NCBI RefSeq assembly: GCF_040250305.1
Contig: NZ_CP158190.1
Location: 5,488,001-5,552,000 of the forward strand
DNA: 64,000 nucleotides
Reading direction: 5' to 3'
From: Peribacillus frigoritolerans
GTDB lineage: Bacteria > Bacillota > Bacilli > Bacillales > DSM-1321
The notes beneath the pieces are model-generated. The model had not been told where the DNA came from. It made no database searches and saw only the letters and a program-made list of their open reading frames with translations. Below, piece after piece: positions 27,461 through 36,703 of this stretch. Position 1 is the first letter of the stretch. The number at the start of each line of letters is the position of its first letter. A program made the position numbers and the translations under genes.

Positions 27461-28645
27461 TTAAAGTATCACACTTACAATGATCGCTGATAGGATGCTG
27501 ACAAGAGTCGCACCGTAAAGCAGCTTCAAGCCGAAACGTGCTACAACATTACCCTGTTTTTCATGAAGTCCTTTGACTGCACCGGCAATGATTCCAATTG
27601 ATGAAAAATTGGCGAATGAAACCAAGAAAACCGAAACGATCCCTATCGTCCTTTCGCTCAAGGCAGCTGATGCGTCACCTAAGCTCAGCATGGCAACGAA
27701 TTCATTGGTTACCAGTTTCGTTGCCATGATTCCTCCAGCAGTCACGGTTTCTGAAATCGGTATACCCATGATAAAGGCAAACGGTGCAAAGATATATCCC
27801 ATGATGTCTTGGAAGCTGATGCCGAAGATCATGTCGAATACGCTGTTGATCCCTGCGATTAAAGCAACGAAACCAATTAACATCGCTGCTACAGTGATAG
27901 CAACCTTGAACCCATCCATGATATATTCCCCAAGCATTTCGAAGAATGACTGCTTCTCTGCCCCTTCTTCTACAGGGAGAATATCCTCTTCATCCGTTAC
28001 GGTATAAGGATTGATAATGGATGCGATGATAAATCCACCAAACATGTTAATAACAATTGCCGTCACAACGTACTTTGGTTCAATCATCGTCATATATGCA
28101 CCGACAATCGACATCGATACAGTTGACATGGCTGATGCACAAAGCGTATACATGCGAGATGGCGGAATGGCACCGAGTTGTTTTTTCAAGGTTATGAAAA
28201 CCTCGGATTGGCCAACTATTGCTGATGCAACCGCATTGTAAGATTCCAATTTACCCATCCCATTCACCTTACTTAGAAGGAATCCAATCCACTTCATGAT
28301 GAACGGGAGGATCTTGAAGTGCTGTAATATCCCGATTAATGCTGAGATGAATACGATTGGAAGAAGGACATTTAAAAAGAAGGGCGACGCTCCTTCGTTT
28401 ACAATCCCGCCAAATACAAAAGTGATCCCTTCATTTGCCCATTCTAAAAGTTTTCCGAAACCATCGGCAATCGAATTGATGATCACTAAACCAAACTTCG
28501 TATTTAATAATAAATAAGTTAAAATAAGCTGAATGACCAGCATGAGGATGATCGGTTTAATTTTAACTTTCTTCCGGTCACTGCTGGCTAATAAAGCTAG
28601 TCCAAAAACAATAACCAGTCCTAAAATTGCAATCAGAAATTTCAT
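27461..28645 (-). CDS. NupC-type concentrative nucleoside transporter
   Basis: This 394-residue CNT family symporter takes up nucleosides with H+ or Na+. Family segments include [22 protein letters not shown], the [11 protein letters not shown] loop, and the C-terminal [17 protein letters not shown]. The start is ATG 28645, eight bases after GGAGG. A GTG at 28660 lies inside that ribosome site and is rejected. A possible cre box upstream suggests carbon catabolite control. Confidence 0.9.
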   Translation of the reverse strand: MKFLIAILGLVIVFGLALLASSDRKKVKIKPIILMLVIQLILTYLLLNTKFGLVIINSIADGFGKLLEWANEGITFVFGGIVNEGASPFFLNVLLPIVFISALIGILQHFKILPFIMKWIGFLLSKVNGMGKLESYNAVASAIVGQSEVFITLKKQLGAIPPSRMYTLCASAMSTVSMSIVGAYMTMIEPKYVVTAIVINMFGGFIIASIINPYTVTDEEDILPVEEGAEKQSFFEMLGEYIMDGFKVAITVAAMLIGFVALIAGINSVFDMIFGISFQDIMGYIFAPFAFIMGIPISETVTAGGIMATKLVTNEFVAMLSLGDASAALSERTIGIVSVFLVSFANFSSIGIIAGAVKGLHEKQGNVVARFGLKLLYGATLVSILSAIIVSVIL

Positions 28646-28714
28646 ATATTCTGCCTCCACTAAGGGTGAATTTAATGTTCGTGCATTAATAGTAGGTTAC
28701 CCTCAAAAAATTTA

Positions 28715-28728
28715 TGCAAACGTTTTCT
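28715..28728 (-). promoter_or_regulatory. Possible cre box upstream of the nucleoside transporter
   Basis: TGCAAACGTTTTCT fits the catabolite-responsive element core (TGNAARCGNWWWCA) with one mismatch in the last base. It lies about 70 bases upstream of the nucleoside transporter start. CcpA binding is unproved. Confidence 0.35.
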
Positions 28729-28859
28729 CTTTCATCCAAAATACATGTACGTACCTCTCCAGAAGTCTATATTAAACTAATATTTTTTTAAGTGCAATTA
28801 TTATTTCACTTTTTGAAATAACAATTAGTGACAATAATGGGTTTCGTGAATTAAAAAAG

Positions 28860-28884
28860 AAGGCTCCCCTTCGAAAGGAACCTT
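28860..28884 (-). terminator. Terminator downstream of the interrupted small membrane-protein gene
   Basis: An imperfect stem around TTCGAA (28860-28884), with a run of T on the minus strand immediately after it, ends leftward transcription of the sensor-kinase module. Confidence 0.75.
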
Positions 28885-28910
28885 ATCTTTCCTCAAATAG
28901 TATCGACTAT

Positions 28911-29360
28911 TTAGGCAGCTGTTTTTCTGGATATCATCGTTGTTGCTAATCCAGCGCCTCCAATTACAAAGATGATGATGGATGCGGCCAAACCGCCTGC
29001 ACCTTGATAAAAGTCGATGAATTTCCCTGCAAAAGAATCTCTGCCTTGGAAACCGCCACCGCTTGGCATCTCCCCTGGAGTCCCGGAACCATTAGGCCCG
29101 CCTTGTGGAGTGCCCTAGGTATCATTAGATGCCGTTTCCGTAGATGAATCATCGGTCGCCGTACTGCTATTAGCAGATGCTTCCGTATCATCCGTCTCTG
29201 TTGTGTTGCGTTCGGCAGGCTGACCCATCACCGCCTGTCGGTTCATGGATTCAGTGCCGCTGCCATCCACATACATCATGATCCCAATTACTGCTTGGAC
29301 CATTAAAAGGACCGAAGCCAATATTCCAACCAAAAAGTGTAACCTACCAAGTCTTTTCAT
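28911..29360 (-). pseudogene. Small two-helix membrane protein gene interrupted by an in-frame TAG
   Basis: From ATG 29360 (behind GGAGGGGAATC) the frame runs 81 codons to TAG at 29115-29117, then stays open for 67 more codons to TAA at 28911. The first part has a membrane helix (FLVGILASVLLMVQAVIGIM) and a Ser/Thr/Asp-rich linker. The part after TAG has a Gly/Pro/Met-rich stretch (GEMPSGGGFQG) and a second helix (LAASIIIFVIGGAGLATTM) followed by basic residues. Both halves make biological sense together, so a nonsense mutation is the likely cause. It is last in the kinase-regulator-exporter module. Confidence 0.7.
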
Positions 29361-29406
29361 CAATGATTCCCCTCCGAAAATAAATGTATTTATAAGATGA
29401 TTATCT

Positions 29407-29460
29407 AAAAAGACCCTTAATTTTTCCTTAAGCAGAAAGGAAGAAAGTAAGGGTCTTTTT
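29407..29460 (-). terminator. Terminator after the histidine kinase
   Basis: AAAAAGACCCTTA (29407-29419) and its complement at 29448-29460 form a 13-bp stem with a 28-base loop. It lies between the kinase stop and the small membrane-protein gene, which then needs its own promoter or read-through. Confidence 0.75.
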
Positions 29461-29475
29461 CGTATTGGATGGCAT

Positions 29476-30714
29476 CTAATTTTTCCTTTGATTTCTCGGA
29501 AAAGTGATTTCAAAACGGGTCCGTTCATTCTGTTCACTTGTAACCTTGATGTTCCCTTGATGTGTGTTTACAATCCATTTGGCAATGGATAGACCTAAGC
29601 CAGAGCCTTCATTAGCCGAGCGGGATTGCTCCACTTGATAAAAACGGTTAAAAATCAAGGGGAGTTCTTCCTGTGGAATGCCTATTCCATTATCTTCTAC
29701 AGTAAGAATGATGGATGAAGCATTCTTGATGCAGGATAGGGAAATTTCCCCGCCTTCCTCGGTGAATTTCATGGCATTATCCACCAAGATCACCAATAGC
29801 TGATGAATTCTCTCTTTATCACCATGAAACACTACCTGTTCGGGAGCATGGCTAATGATTGATTTTTCTTGAAAAGAAGCTATATCCGCATACTGTTCCA
29901 CGATATCCATAAGTAAGTCATCAAGGAAAAAGTTCGATTTCTTAACCTCCATTTGATTCGAATCCGTTCTGGTCAAGGTCAAAAGTCCGTTAACAAGCTT
30001 ATTCAATCTCCGGACTTCTTTCGAAATGATGGATATATCAACGGCTTTTTCCTCGATTGTCGCGTTCGGTGATTGAAATAGCAAATCAGCCCGCGATTGA
30101 ATGACAGCAAGCGGCGTTCGAATTTCATGCGAAGCATCCGAGACAAACTGCTGCTGCTGATCCCAGGATTTCTTGACCGGGATCAGGGCCCGTCCTGCCA
30201 GAAGATAGCCTGCGCCTACCGCCACTAGACTTCCAATTCCTCCGCCAACAAACAATATTAGCAGCAAACGATCGAGCATTTCTTTTTCTGTATCGACATT
30301 CTTGATGAATTGTACGGCCATCTCACCATACCCCGTATCGACCTTGGTCGAAAGGGCCCGATACGTGTATCCATTCACCGATATTTCTTCAATCTCATCA
30401 AAATTTTTAGGGAAAAATTGTTGTTCATTGACCTTAAAAAAATGGTCTACACTCAGTCTTGGCTCAATGATCGTATCATCCGGTCCCCAAACGATGACGC
30501 TCGGTCCCGGCCCTAAGAGAAATTCACCTTGCGGACGTCCGCCTGGCATGCCGCCATTATTGAAATCCCTGTAATCCTTTATAAGTGAATCATTGACATC
30601 CTTATAGATCTGATTTTCCGTATAGAAATAAATCGTTCTGCTTAATATGGCTATTAAGACAATAAAGACGATAGAATTCAATAATGTTAGTTGAAGTCGT
30701 GTTTTTTGGAACAT
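29476..30714 (-). CDS. Sensor histidine kinase
   Basis: This 412-residue membrane kinase has an N-terminal helix (residues about 8-27), an external sensor region of about 120 residues containing GGMPGGRPQGEF and GPGPSVIVWGPDD, a second helix near 150-172, then HisKA with phospho-acceptor His in VSDASHEIRTPLAV near 195. ATPase motifs follow: LVILVDNAMKF, VEDNGIGIP and GSGLGLSIAKWI. It starts 11 bases after the response regulator and forms a two-component pair with it. Neighbouring exporter genes suggest it responds to a cell-envelope or small-molecule stress. Confidence 0.9.
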   Translation of the reverse strand: MFQKTRLQLTLLNSIVFIVLIAILSRTIYFYTENQIYKDVNDSLIKDYRDFNNGGMPGGRPQGEFLLGPGPSVIVWGPDDTIIEPRLSVDHFFKVNEQQFFPKNFDEIEEISVNGYTYRALSTKVDTGYGEMAVQFIKNVDTEKEMLDRLLLILFVGGGIGSLVAVGAGYLLAGRALIPVKKSWDQQQQFVSDASHEIRTPLAVIQSRADLLFQSPNATIEEKAVDISIISKEVRRLNKLVNGLLTLTRTDSNQMEVKKSNFFLDDLLMDIVEQYADIASFQEKSIISHAPEQVVFHGDKERIHQLLVILVDNAMKFTEEGGEISLSCIKNASSIILTVEDNGIGIPQEELPLIFNRFYQVEQSRSANEGSGLGLSIAKWIVNTHQGNIKVTSEQNERTRFEITFPRNQRKN

Positions 30715-30724
30715 GATGATCCCC

Positions 30725-31396
30725 TTATGGTTGTTTTAGCATATAACCAATACCCCGAACGGTTTGAATATCTTTATGATAATTGAAAGGTTCCAATTTT
30801 TTTCTAAGGTGATGGATGAACACTTCCACAATGGCAATTGTCGTATCTGAATCAAACCCCCAAATGCGGTCGAAAATCTGCTCACGGGTCAATATTTTCC
30901 CATTATTTTGAATTAGGTATTCCAGTAATTCAAACTGTTTCAAGGTCATTTTAATGACCTTTCCATCAACCAAAATATCCTTTTCTTTTTCCAACAGTTC
31001 AATATTACGGTATTTCACATGCTGCTCAAGCGATATTATGCCGCTCCTTCGAAGCAGGGCACGAATCCTTGCCTTAAGTTCCGGTGCCTGGAACGGCTTG
31101 ACTAAATAATCATCGCCACCCATTTCCAATCCTCTGACACGATCCTCAAGTGCATCTTTTGCTGTCAAAAACAAGACACTTGTATCGATTTTTGCTTCCC
31201 TGATTTTCCGTACGATTTCAAACCCATCGATTCCAGGAAGCATTACATCCAAAATGATGATATCGTATATACTTTGCTGAGCCATGAATAGCCCATCTTC
31301 CCCATTATCCGCTGTATCGACTTCATATTCATCCGTCAGAATCTGTCGGATCGATTCTAATAATGAAACATTATCTTCTACCACCAAAACCTTCAT
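30725..31396 (-). CDS. OmpR-family response regulator
   Basis: This 223-residue regulator has a receiver domain with acidic pocket VEDN, phosphorylated Asp in IIILDVMLPGIDG near residue 53 and Lys in DYLVKPF near 101, then a winged-helix DNA-binding domain with the usual LTREQIFDRIWG and RKKLEP. The gene is transcribed ahead of its kinase, 110 bases after the exporter permease. It likely controls the exporter genes just upstream. Confidence 0.92.
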   Translation of the reverse strand: MKVLVVEDNVSLLESIRQILTDEYEVDTADNGEDGLFMAQQSIYDIIILDVMLPGIDGFEIVRKIREAKIDTSVLFLTAKDALEDRVRGLEMGGDDYLVKPFQAPELKARIRALLRRSGIISLEQHVKYRNIELLEKEKDILVDGKVIKMTLKQFELLEYLIQNNGKILTREQIFDRIWGFDSDTTIAIVEVFIHHLRKKLEPFNYHKDIQTVRGIGYMLKQP

Positions 31397-31506
31397 TCAG
31401 GGTACCTCCCAACCGCTTCAATTGTGATATATATGTTGATTTTATCCTTTTTCATATGCAAAAGAAAGCGGGCTTTTAATCGCCTGCTTTCTCTCAAATT
31501 GTATGT

Positions 31507-32676
31507 TCATTCGTGACGCAATGCTTGAATTGGATTTAATTTGGATGCCTTATTGGCTGGAAATACGCCAAACATTATCCCGATTAAAATGGAGAATAAG
31601 AAGGCAAACAATGTCACCGACCATGAATAACTGATCGTTAAACTTGAAAAAGCTGAAATCAATTTTGCGATTCCCAAGCCAATTCCAACCCCCAACAATC
31701 CCCCGAAGCAGCTCAGGACCATCGCTTCAATTAAAAACTGAAGAAGAATCGATTTCCGATTTGCCCCAATTGCTTTTCTGATCCCGATTTCCTTCGTCCT
31801 CTCTGAGACGGAAACCAACATGATATTCATGATCCCGATTCCGCCTACCAGTAACGAAATACTGGCAATACCGCCAAGCATGAGTGTGAACGTATCCGAT
31901 ACAGAGCTCATTGTATCCATCAGATCTTCTTGATTGGACACCGAATAGTTATCACTCTGTTCTGGGAATGATGTGGTCATTGCACCTTGTACCTGGTACA
32001 TCGCCCTATCCATGATATTCTCGTTCTCCGCTTTTAAATAAACGGTTCCGATTGTCGTGCTGCCTGTAGCCCTTTCGGCAGTGGTGATCGGTGCAATGAT
32101 TACATCATCCCCGCTCGATCCCATTGAGGTGCCCACCGATTTCAGGACACCGATCACGCGATAGGAAACACCGCCGATAAGCACGTTCTGGTCCAGGGGT
32201 TTTTGATTTTCAAAAAGCGTGGTGGCTGTATCTGACCCCAGGACAACGACCTTGGAGCGTAATTCCGTTTCCATATCCGTCAAAAACCGGCCTTGACTGA
32301 GCTCCAAATCCCTGACTGATAAGTAGGATGAAGTTGCACCGGTCATTGAAACCTGTGCCGTAGCTTCTCCGTTCTTAGCATAAACGCGTCCAGTGACCAC
32401 AGGCGCCACTTCCGATATCCCGCTCAGCTCTTTAAACTGTTCAATTGTATCATCCGTCAGCTCCACGGAGTCGGTATCCGTGACACTTACCGTTATCAGG
32501 TTCGTTCCCAGGCTATTGATCTCATCCTGAACGGACTGTGAGGAACCCTGCCCAATCGAAACCAGGACGATTACGGAAGCAACTCCAATTATGATTCCAA
32601 GCATGGTTAAAAATGCTCTGACTTTATTGGTTTTGATACTGCGTATAGCCATCTTCATTGATTCGCTCAGGTTCAA
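31507..32676 (-). CDS. MacB/YknZ-type ABC exporter permease (FtsX fold)
   Basis: This 389-residue permease has one N-terminal helix (AFLTMLGIIIGVASVIVLV), a large extracellular MacB-PCD domain, and three C-terminal helices with the conserved SERTKEIGIRKAIGA loop. I place the start at TTG 32676, eight bases after GGAGGT. This makes the gene overlap the ATPase coding end by 53 bases. With the adaptor and ATPase it forms a YknXYZ/MacAB-like efflux pump for peptides or other amphiphiles. Confidence 0.88.
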   Translation of the reverse strand: MNLSESMKMAIRSIKTNKVRAFLTMLGIIIGVASVIVLVSIGQGSSQSVQDEINSLGTNLITVSVTDTDSVELTDDTIEQFKELSGISEVAPVVTGRVYAKNGEATAQVSMTGATSSYLSVRDLELSQGRFLTDMETELRSKVVVLGSDTATTLFENQKPLDQNVLIGGVSYRVIGVLKSVGTSMGSSGDDVIIAPITTAERATGSTTIGTVYLKAENENIMDRAMYQVQGAMTTSFPEQSDNYSVSNQEDLMDTMSSVSDTFTLMLGGIASISLLVGGIGIMNIMLVSVSERTKEIGIRKAIGANRKSILLQFLIEAMVLSCFGGLLGVGIGLGIAKLISAFSSLTISYSWSVTLFAFLFSILIGIMFGVFPANKASKLNPIQALRHE

Positions 32677-33364
32677 TCCAATCACCTCCGTTTTCAAATA
32701 GCTGACCATCCTGTATCCGGACGACACGGGTCGCTTCTTTAGCAACTTCCAAGTCATGGGTTATAAGAATGATTGTTTGTCCCTTTTCATTCAATTCCTT
32801 CAGCATCTGCAGCACTTCTTTACTCGTTTTACTATCCAGCGCCCCCGTCGGCTCATCCGCCAATAAAACGGGGGGATTACCGGCAAGTGCCCTTGCAATC
32901 GCAACTCTTTGCTGCTGTCCACCCGACAGTTGGGTCGGCAGATGATTCTTCCGGTCAACAAGGCCCACCATATCAAGGCACGCATTGGCCACTTCCCTTC
33001 TTTCCTTCACGCTTGCCCCTCTATAAACCAGGGGAAGTTCGACATTCTCCAACGCTGTCAGTTTTGCCAACAGGTTGAAATTTTGAAAGATAAATCCTAT
33101 TTTAATATTACGAATGGCAGCCAGCTCATTATCCTTCATCTTTTCCACTTCTTTACCATCAAGAAGATATTCACCTATGTCAGGCTTGTCAAGACAGCCA
33201 ATCATATTCATGAACGTCGATTTCCCTGATCCAGAAGGTCCGATGATCGAAATGAAATCGCCTTTCTCGATTGTAAGACAGACATCTTGAAGGGCCTTAA
33301 CCGTTTCACCGCCTAATTCATATGATTTAGACATGTTTTTAATTTTTATGATGGGTTTCGCCAT
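32624..33364 (-). CDS. MacB/YknY-type ABC exporter ATPase
   Basis: This 246-residue ATPase of the LolD/YknY class has Walker [12 protein letters not shown], signature [17 protein letters not shown], and Walker B LLADEPTGALDSKT, the ADEPTGALD form characteristic of lipoprotein or peptide exporters. I start it at ATG 33364 behind GGGAGGTCAG, directly after the adaptor stop. The 12 codons upstream in frame are part of the adaptor region. Its last 50 bases overlap the permease start. Confidence 0.92.
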   Translation of the reverse strand: MAKPIIKIKNMSKSYELGGETVKALQDVCLTIEKGDFISIIGPSGSGKSTFMNMIGCLDKPDIGEYLLDGKEVEKMKDNELAAIRNIKIGFIFQNFNLLAKLTALENVELPLVYRGASVKERREVANACLDMVGLVDRKNHLPTQLSGGQQQRVAIARALAGNPPVLLADEPTGALDSKTSKEVLQMLKELNEKGQTIILITHDLEVAKEATRVVRIQDGQLFENGGDWIEPERINEDGYTQYQNQ

Positions 33365-33365
33365 T

Positions 33366-34337
33366 TTACTGACCTCCCTTGCCACTCGGCATTCCGCCAC
33401 CGCTTGGCATCCCGCCGCTCGGCATTCCGCTGCCGCTCTGCATTCTTATCTCGCCTCCTTGGCCTCCCCTCATTCCTTCGCCGTCACTGCCAGTGGAGCT
33501 TTCATTGATGGTAATGGGCAAGGAAACAAACTGGCCCTCTTCAAGACCAGAAGTTATTTCAATATACCTATCATTGCTGATTCCAGTCTCAACCACTTTT
33601 TTTGTACTGGCTGTTCCTTCAGTTGTACCGGATTGTTGTATATTCACATATTTCTCTTCACCGTCCATTTGGACTGCTTCAATCGGAACATATAAAGCAT
33701 CTTTTACACTATTCGTCAAAATGCTCACTTCAGTCGACATCCCAATTTTTATATCGCCGGGTTTGTCAATTTTGATAGTGACATCGAACGAAGAAACTCC
33801 ATTCTCATATGTACCTTCCTTTGCTACACTGGTCACTTCCCCCGTAAACGTTTCATCTTCAAAAGCACTGGCTATAATTTCAACCGTTTGTCCTTTTTTA
33901 ACGCTCGGAACATCCAATTCATCAACGCTGATCGTGGTTTTCAATTTTTTATAATCCGTAACATGTGCCACCACTTCACTGCTTGATACACGATCTCCTT
34001 CTTCTACATCCAATGTTGTCACGGTGCCATCGAATGGTGCCGTTATCGGGTCACTTCCATCCGTGAAGGTAATGAGTTCATCACCTTTCTCAACCAATTC
34101 ATTCTTCGCTACAAGGACTTCATCCACTTCATCCGTTACCGAGGAAGTGATGTCCTCACTATTGATTGCGGCGACCGATCCGGAACCGCTTATTTGAACT
34201 TCAAGATCTCCCTTTTCAACTGTAGCCGTCACCGACTTTGCAATTACAGGCTCAGCATTGTCCTTCATGAAAAACCAAACGCATCCCCCAATCGCCAGCA
34301 CTAAAACCGTACCTATCATTATCAACTTTTTCATCAC
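33366..34337 (-). CDS. MacA/YknX-type membrane fusion adaptor
   Basis: This 323-residue HlyD-family adaptor is anchored by an N-terminal helix (IMIGTVLVLAIGGCVWFFM) and has a barrel-sandwich domain (ITAPFDGTVTTLDVEEGDRV) and a beta-barrel ending KVVETGISNDRYIEITSGL. It lacks the long coiled coil of Gram-negative adaptors, as expected. The last 35 residues are Gly/Met/Ser-rich with three GMPSG repeats, an unusual tail also hinted at in the kinase sensor and in the small membrane protein of this module. First gene of the exporter operon. Confidence 0.88.
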   Translation of the reverse strand: MMKKLIMIGTVLVLAIGGCVWFFMKDNAEPVIAKSVTATVEKGDLEVQISGSGSVAAINSEDITSSVTDEVDEVLVAKNELVEKGDELITFTDGSDPITAPFDGTVTTLDVEEGDRVSSSEVVAHVTDYKKLKTTISVDELDVPSVKKGQTVEIIASAFEDETFTGEVTSVAKEGTYENGVSSFDVTIKIDKPGDIKIGMSTEVSILTNSVKDALYVPIEAVQMDGEEKYVNIQQSGTTEGTASTKKVVETGISNDRYIEITSGLEEGQFVSLPITINESSTGSDGEGMRGGQGGEIRMQSGSGMPSGGMPSGGGMPSGKGGQ

Positions 34338-34434
34338 TTTTCTCCTTTCAGATTTCCTTCATTGAAACCAGTATCGTGAAAGAAGCTTAACTTTTCCTTA
34401 ATGGCTCGTTAAGTTGTAAACCCTTTGCCTTTGC
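34338..34434. other. Spacer upstream of the exporter operon
   Basis: This stretch should hold the leftward promoter and the operator of the adaptor-ATPase-permease operon. I found no clear promoter match, only CTTAACTTTTCCTTAA near 34387 and TTAAGTTG near 34409, possible response-regulator half sites. Confidence 0.25.
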
Positions 34435-34577
34435 CGCGGATAATCCGGCCTTTCGCTTAATTATTCGGCCTTCGTCGTGGATTATTCGACCTTCTTCGCG
34501 GATAATCCGACCTTCCGTGTCATTATTCGGCCTTCGTTGCGGATAATCCGGCCTTCCGCTTAATTACTCGTCCTTTG
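34435..34577. repeat. Tandem repeat of about seven 20-22 bp units
   Basis: A unit close to GCGGATAATCCGGCCTTC alternates with GCTTAATTATTCGGCCTTCG seven times between the exporter operon and the symporter promoter. The invariant part is (A/G)ATAATCCG or ATTATTCG followed by (G/A)CCTTC. GGATAATCC is itself palindromic. It encodes no gene. Confidence 0.75.
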
Positions 34578-34614
34578 GTGTCGAACGAAAAATGCTTTAT
34601 TTTCAGCATTTAAA

Positions 34615-34643
34615 TTTACAATATATTCTGAAAAATATATACT
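34615..34643 (+). promoter_or_regulatory. Sigma-A promoter of the DUF485-symporter operon
   Basis: TTTACA (34615-34620) and TATACT (34638-34643) are spaced by 17 bases, about 60 bases before the DUF485 start. Confidence 0.6.
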
Positions 34644-34704
34644 GATACTGTTATCGTAAATTGGTAATGAAAACCAAATCAATGATGATGAAGGGGGAAC
34701 CAAC

Positions 34705-35043
34705 TTGGCATCAAACGATTCAATCGCTAAGGAAACCGAGGCAAGCGCTTCCACGGACTACACCAAGATCGTCCAATCACAATCTTTTCAAGAGCTCTTA
34801 AGGAAAAAACGCAATTTCATCGTCCCGCTATCCATTTTTTTCATGGTCTTTTATTTCACCCTACCCATACTAACTTCCTATTCTAAAGTTCTTAACTCAA
34901 TTGCTTTCGGGGCAATCAGCTGGGCCTGGATCTTTGCCTTCGCTCAATTTATCATGACGTGGACATTATGCATCCTCTATTCCAAAAAAGCTGCGACATT
35001 TGACCAATTAGTAGAAAAAATCGTTAAAGAAGCGAAAGGATAA
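34705..35043 (+). CDS. DUF485 membrane protein (YwcB/YjcH-like)
   Basis: This 112-residue protein has two membrane helices (FIVPLSIFFMVFYFTLPILT and WAWIFAFAQFIMTWTLCILY) joined by a short loop, the DUF485 layout. DUF485 genes nearly always precede an SSS-family acetate symporter, as yjcH does actP, and here the partner follows after 14 bases. The protein may assist the symporter. Start is TTG 34705 behind AAGGGGGA. Confidence 0.85.
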   Translation: MASNDSIAKETEASASTDYTKIVQSQSFQELLRKKRNFIVPLSIFFMVFYFTLPILTSYSKVLNSIAFGAISWAWIFAFAQFIMTWTLCILYSKKAATFDQLVEKIVKEAKG

Positions 35044-35057
35044 AAGGTGAATTCACA

Positions 35058-36596
35058 ATGAATATACTTGCTTTTATATTATTTCTAATCATTGTCGGAC
35101 TAACATTGGTCATTACCTATTTTGCTTCACGGCGCACCAAAACGACCGCGGACTTTTATACGGCTGACAGCAGCCTTACTGGCTGGCAGAATGGCTGGGC
35201 CATTGCGGGAGATTATATGTCCGCCGCCTCATTTTTGGGGATAGCCGGCATGGTCGCACTCTCTGGATTTGATGGTTTTTTCTATAGCATAGGTTTTCTG
35301 GTTGCGTATCTGGTCGTTCTTTATATCGTGGCCGAACCGCTCCGTAACCTTGGCAAGTATACATTGGCGGACATGATCGCTGCCCGTTTCAATGAAAAGA
35401 AAGTACGCGGGGTTGCTGCTCTTAACACCATTTCCATTTCAACCTTTTATATGATCGCCCAATTAGTCGGTGCAGGTGCCCTTATAAAACTCTTACTTGG
35501 AATTGATTATCTTTACTCCGTCATCATTGTAGGTATTTTAATGACCGTATATGTCGTATTTGGCGGTATGACGGCCACCAGTTGGGTCCAAATCGTTAAA
35601 GCCGTTTTATTGATGGCAGGTACATTCATCATCTCCATCATCGTGTTGGCGAAATTCGACTTTAGCGTGATCGAGATGTTCAAGCAAATGAAAACAGCCA
35701 CTCCTTTGGGCGCGGATTTCCTCAACCCCGGTAACAAATTCAAGGATCCTTTGGATACATTATCCCTTAATTTAGCGCTTGTACTCGGTACAGCTGGACT
35801 ACCTCACATTCTCATCCGTTTCTTTACGGTAAAAGACGCCATCACAGCCCGTAAGTCCGTAGTATATGCCACGTGGATCATTGGCATCTTTTATATAATG
35901 ACCATTTTCCTCGGCTTTGGGGCGGCAGCTTTTGTTGGATACGACAAAATCATAGCCGCGAATGCAGCCGGCAATATGGCCGCTCCGCTCCTTGCCGAAG
36001 CCATTGGGGGTGACTTCCTGTTCGCCTTCGTCTCTGCTGTTGCTTTCGCAACCATTTTAGCGGTTGTAGCAGGTCTCGTCCTATCGGCAGCATCTGCCTT
36101 TGCCCATGACTTCTATGGCCACATCATCCGGAAAGGCCAAGCCACTGACAAGGAACAAGTCGTTGCAGCTCGTTGGGCATCCATCGGAGTATCCGTCCTC
36201 TCCATCATCCTTGCCTTATTTGCCCAAAACATGAATGTCGCCTTTCTTGTTTCACTCGCCTTTGCCGTCGCTGCCAGTGCCAATCTGCCAATCATTGTCT
36301 TCACGGTATTCTGGAAACGTTTTAACACTGCTGGGGCTGTCACGGGCATGATAGTTGGACTGGTCAGTTCTTTATTGCTTGTGTTCCTAAGTCCCAATGT
36401 CTGGTCACCGGTAGAGGGAGCGGCAATATTCGTTGGGGAGCCATTATTCCCGCTTGCCAATCCAGGCATCATCTCCATCCCGATTGGGTTTATCGCAGCC
36501 ATCGCCGGAACACTCCTGTCAAGCAAGAAAGCTGATGCAAAAAAATACGACGAAATCTTGGTCACGGCTAACACTGGGATGAAAGATCCTATATAA
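35058..36596 (+). CDS. Sodium:solute symporter, acetate/monocarboxylate type (ActP/YwcA-like)
   Basis: This 512-residue SSS transporter has about 13 helices. Typical segments are GDYMSAASFLGIAGMVALSG near residues 51-70, VFGGMTATSWVQIVKAVLL near 166-184, the GTAGLPHILIRFFTVKD segment near 244-260, and FAFVSAVAFATILAVVAGLVLSA. The TAGLPHILIRF form is shared by ActP-like acetate permeases. Coupled to the DUF485 gene, and ended by a strong terminator. Substrate is inferred from the pair. Confidence 0.88.
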   Translation: MNILAFILFLIIVGLTLVITYFASRRTKTTADFYTADSSLTGWQNGWAIAGDYMSAASFLGIAGMVALSGFDGFFYSIGFLVAYLVVLYIVAEPLRNLGKYTLADMIAARFNEKKVRGVAALNTISISTFYMIAQLVGAGALIKLLLGIDYLYSVIIVGILMTVYVVFGGMTATSWVQIVKAVLLMAGTFIISIIVLAKFDFSVIEMFKQMKTATPLGADFLNPGNKFKDPLDTLSLNLALVLGTAGLPHILIRFFTVKDAITARKSVVYATWIIGIFYIMTIFLGFGAAAFVGYDKIIAANAAGNMAAPLLAEAIGGDFLFAFVSAVAFATILAVVAGLVLSAASAFAHDFYGHIIRKGQATDKEQVVAARWASIGVSVLSIILALFAQNMNVAFLVSLAFAVAASANLPIIVFTVFWKRFNTAGAVTGMIVGLVSSLLLVFLSPNVWSPVEGAAIFVGEPLFPLANPGIISIPIGFIAAIAGTLLSSKKADAKKYDEILVTANTGMKDPI

Positions 36597-36626
36597 GCTA
36601 GATTTATTATTATTTTAAAATATCAA

Positions 36627-36672
36627 AAAGAGAAAGGAGATCAGGGTGTTCGACCTGCTCTCCTTTCTCTTT
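36627..36672 (+). terminator. Terminator of the symporter operon
   Basis: AAAGAGAAAGGAGA (36627-36640) and its complement at 36659-36672 form a long stem that extends through CAGG/CCTG, ending in T residues. It also faces the leftward exporter genes. Confidence 0.9.
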
Positions 36673-36703
36673 ATTCAGAACATAATCATCAGGAAGATTC
36701 CCG

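Noticed and set aside
32677..32757. Longer form of the exporter permease
   Set aside because: These codons lie wholly within the ATPase gene, and TTG 32676 has an excellent ribosome site.
34435..34577. CRISPR or insertion-sequence end
   Set aside because: Units are contiguous without spacers of constant length, and no transposase or terminal inverted repeat is near.
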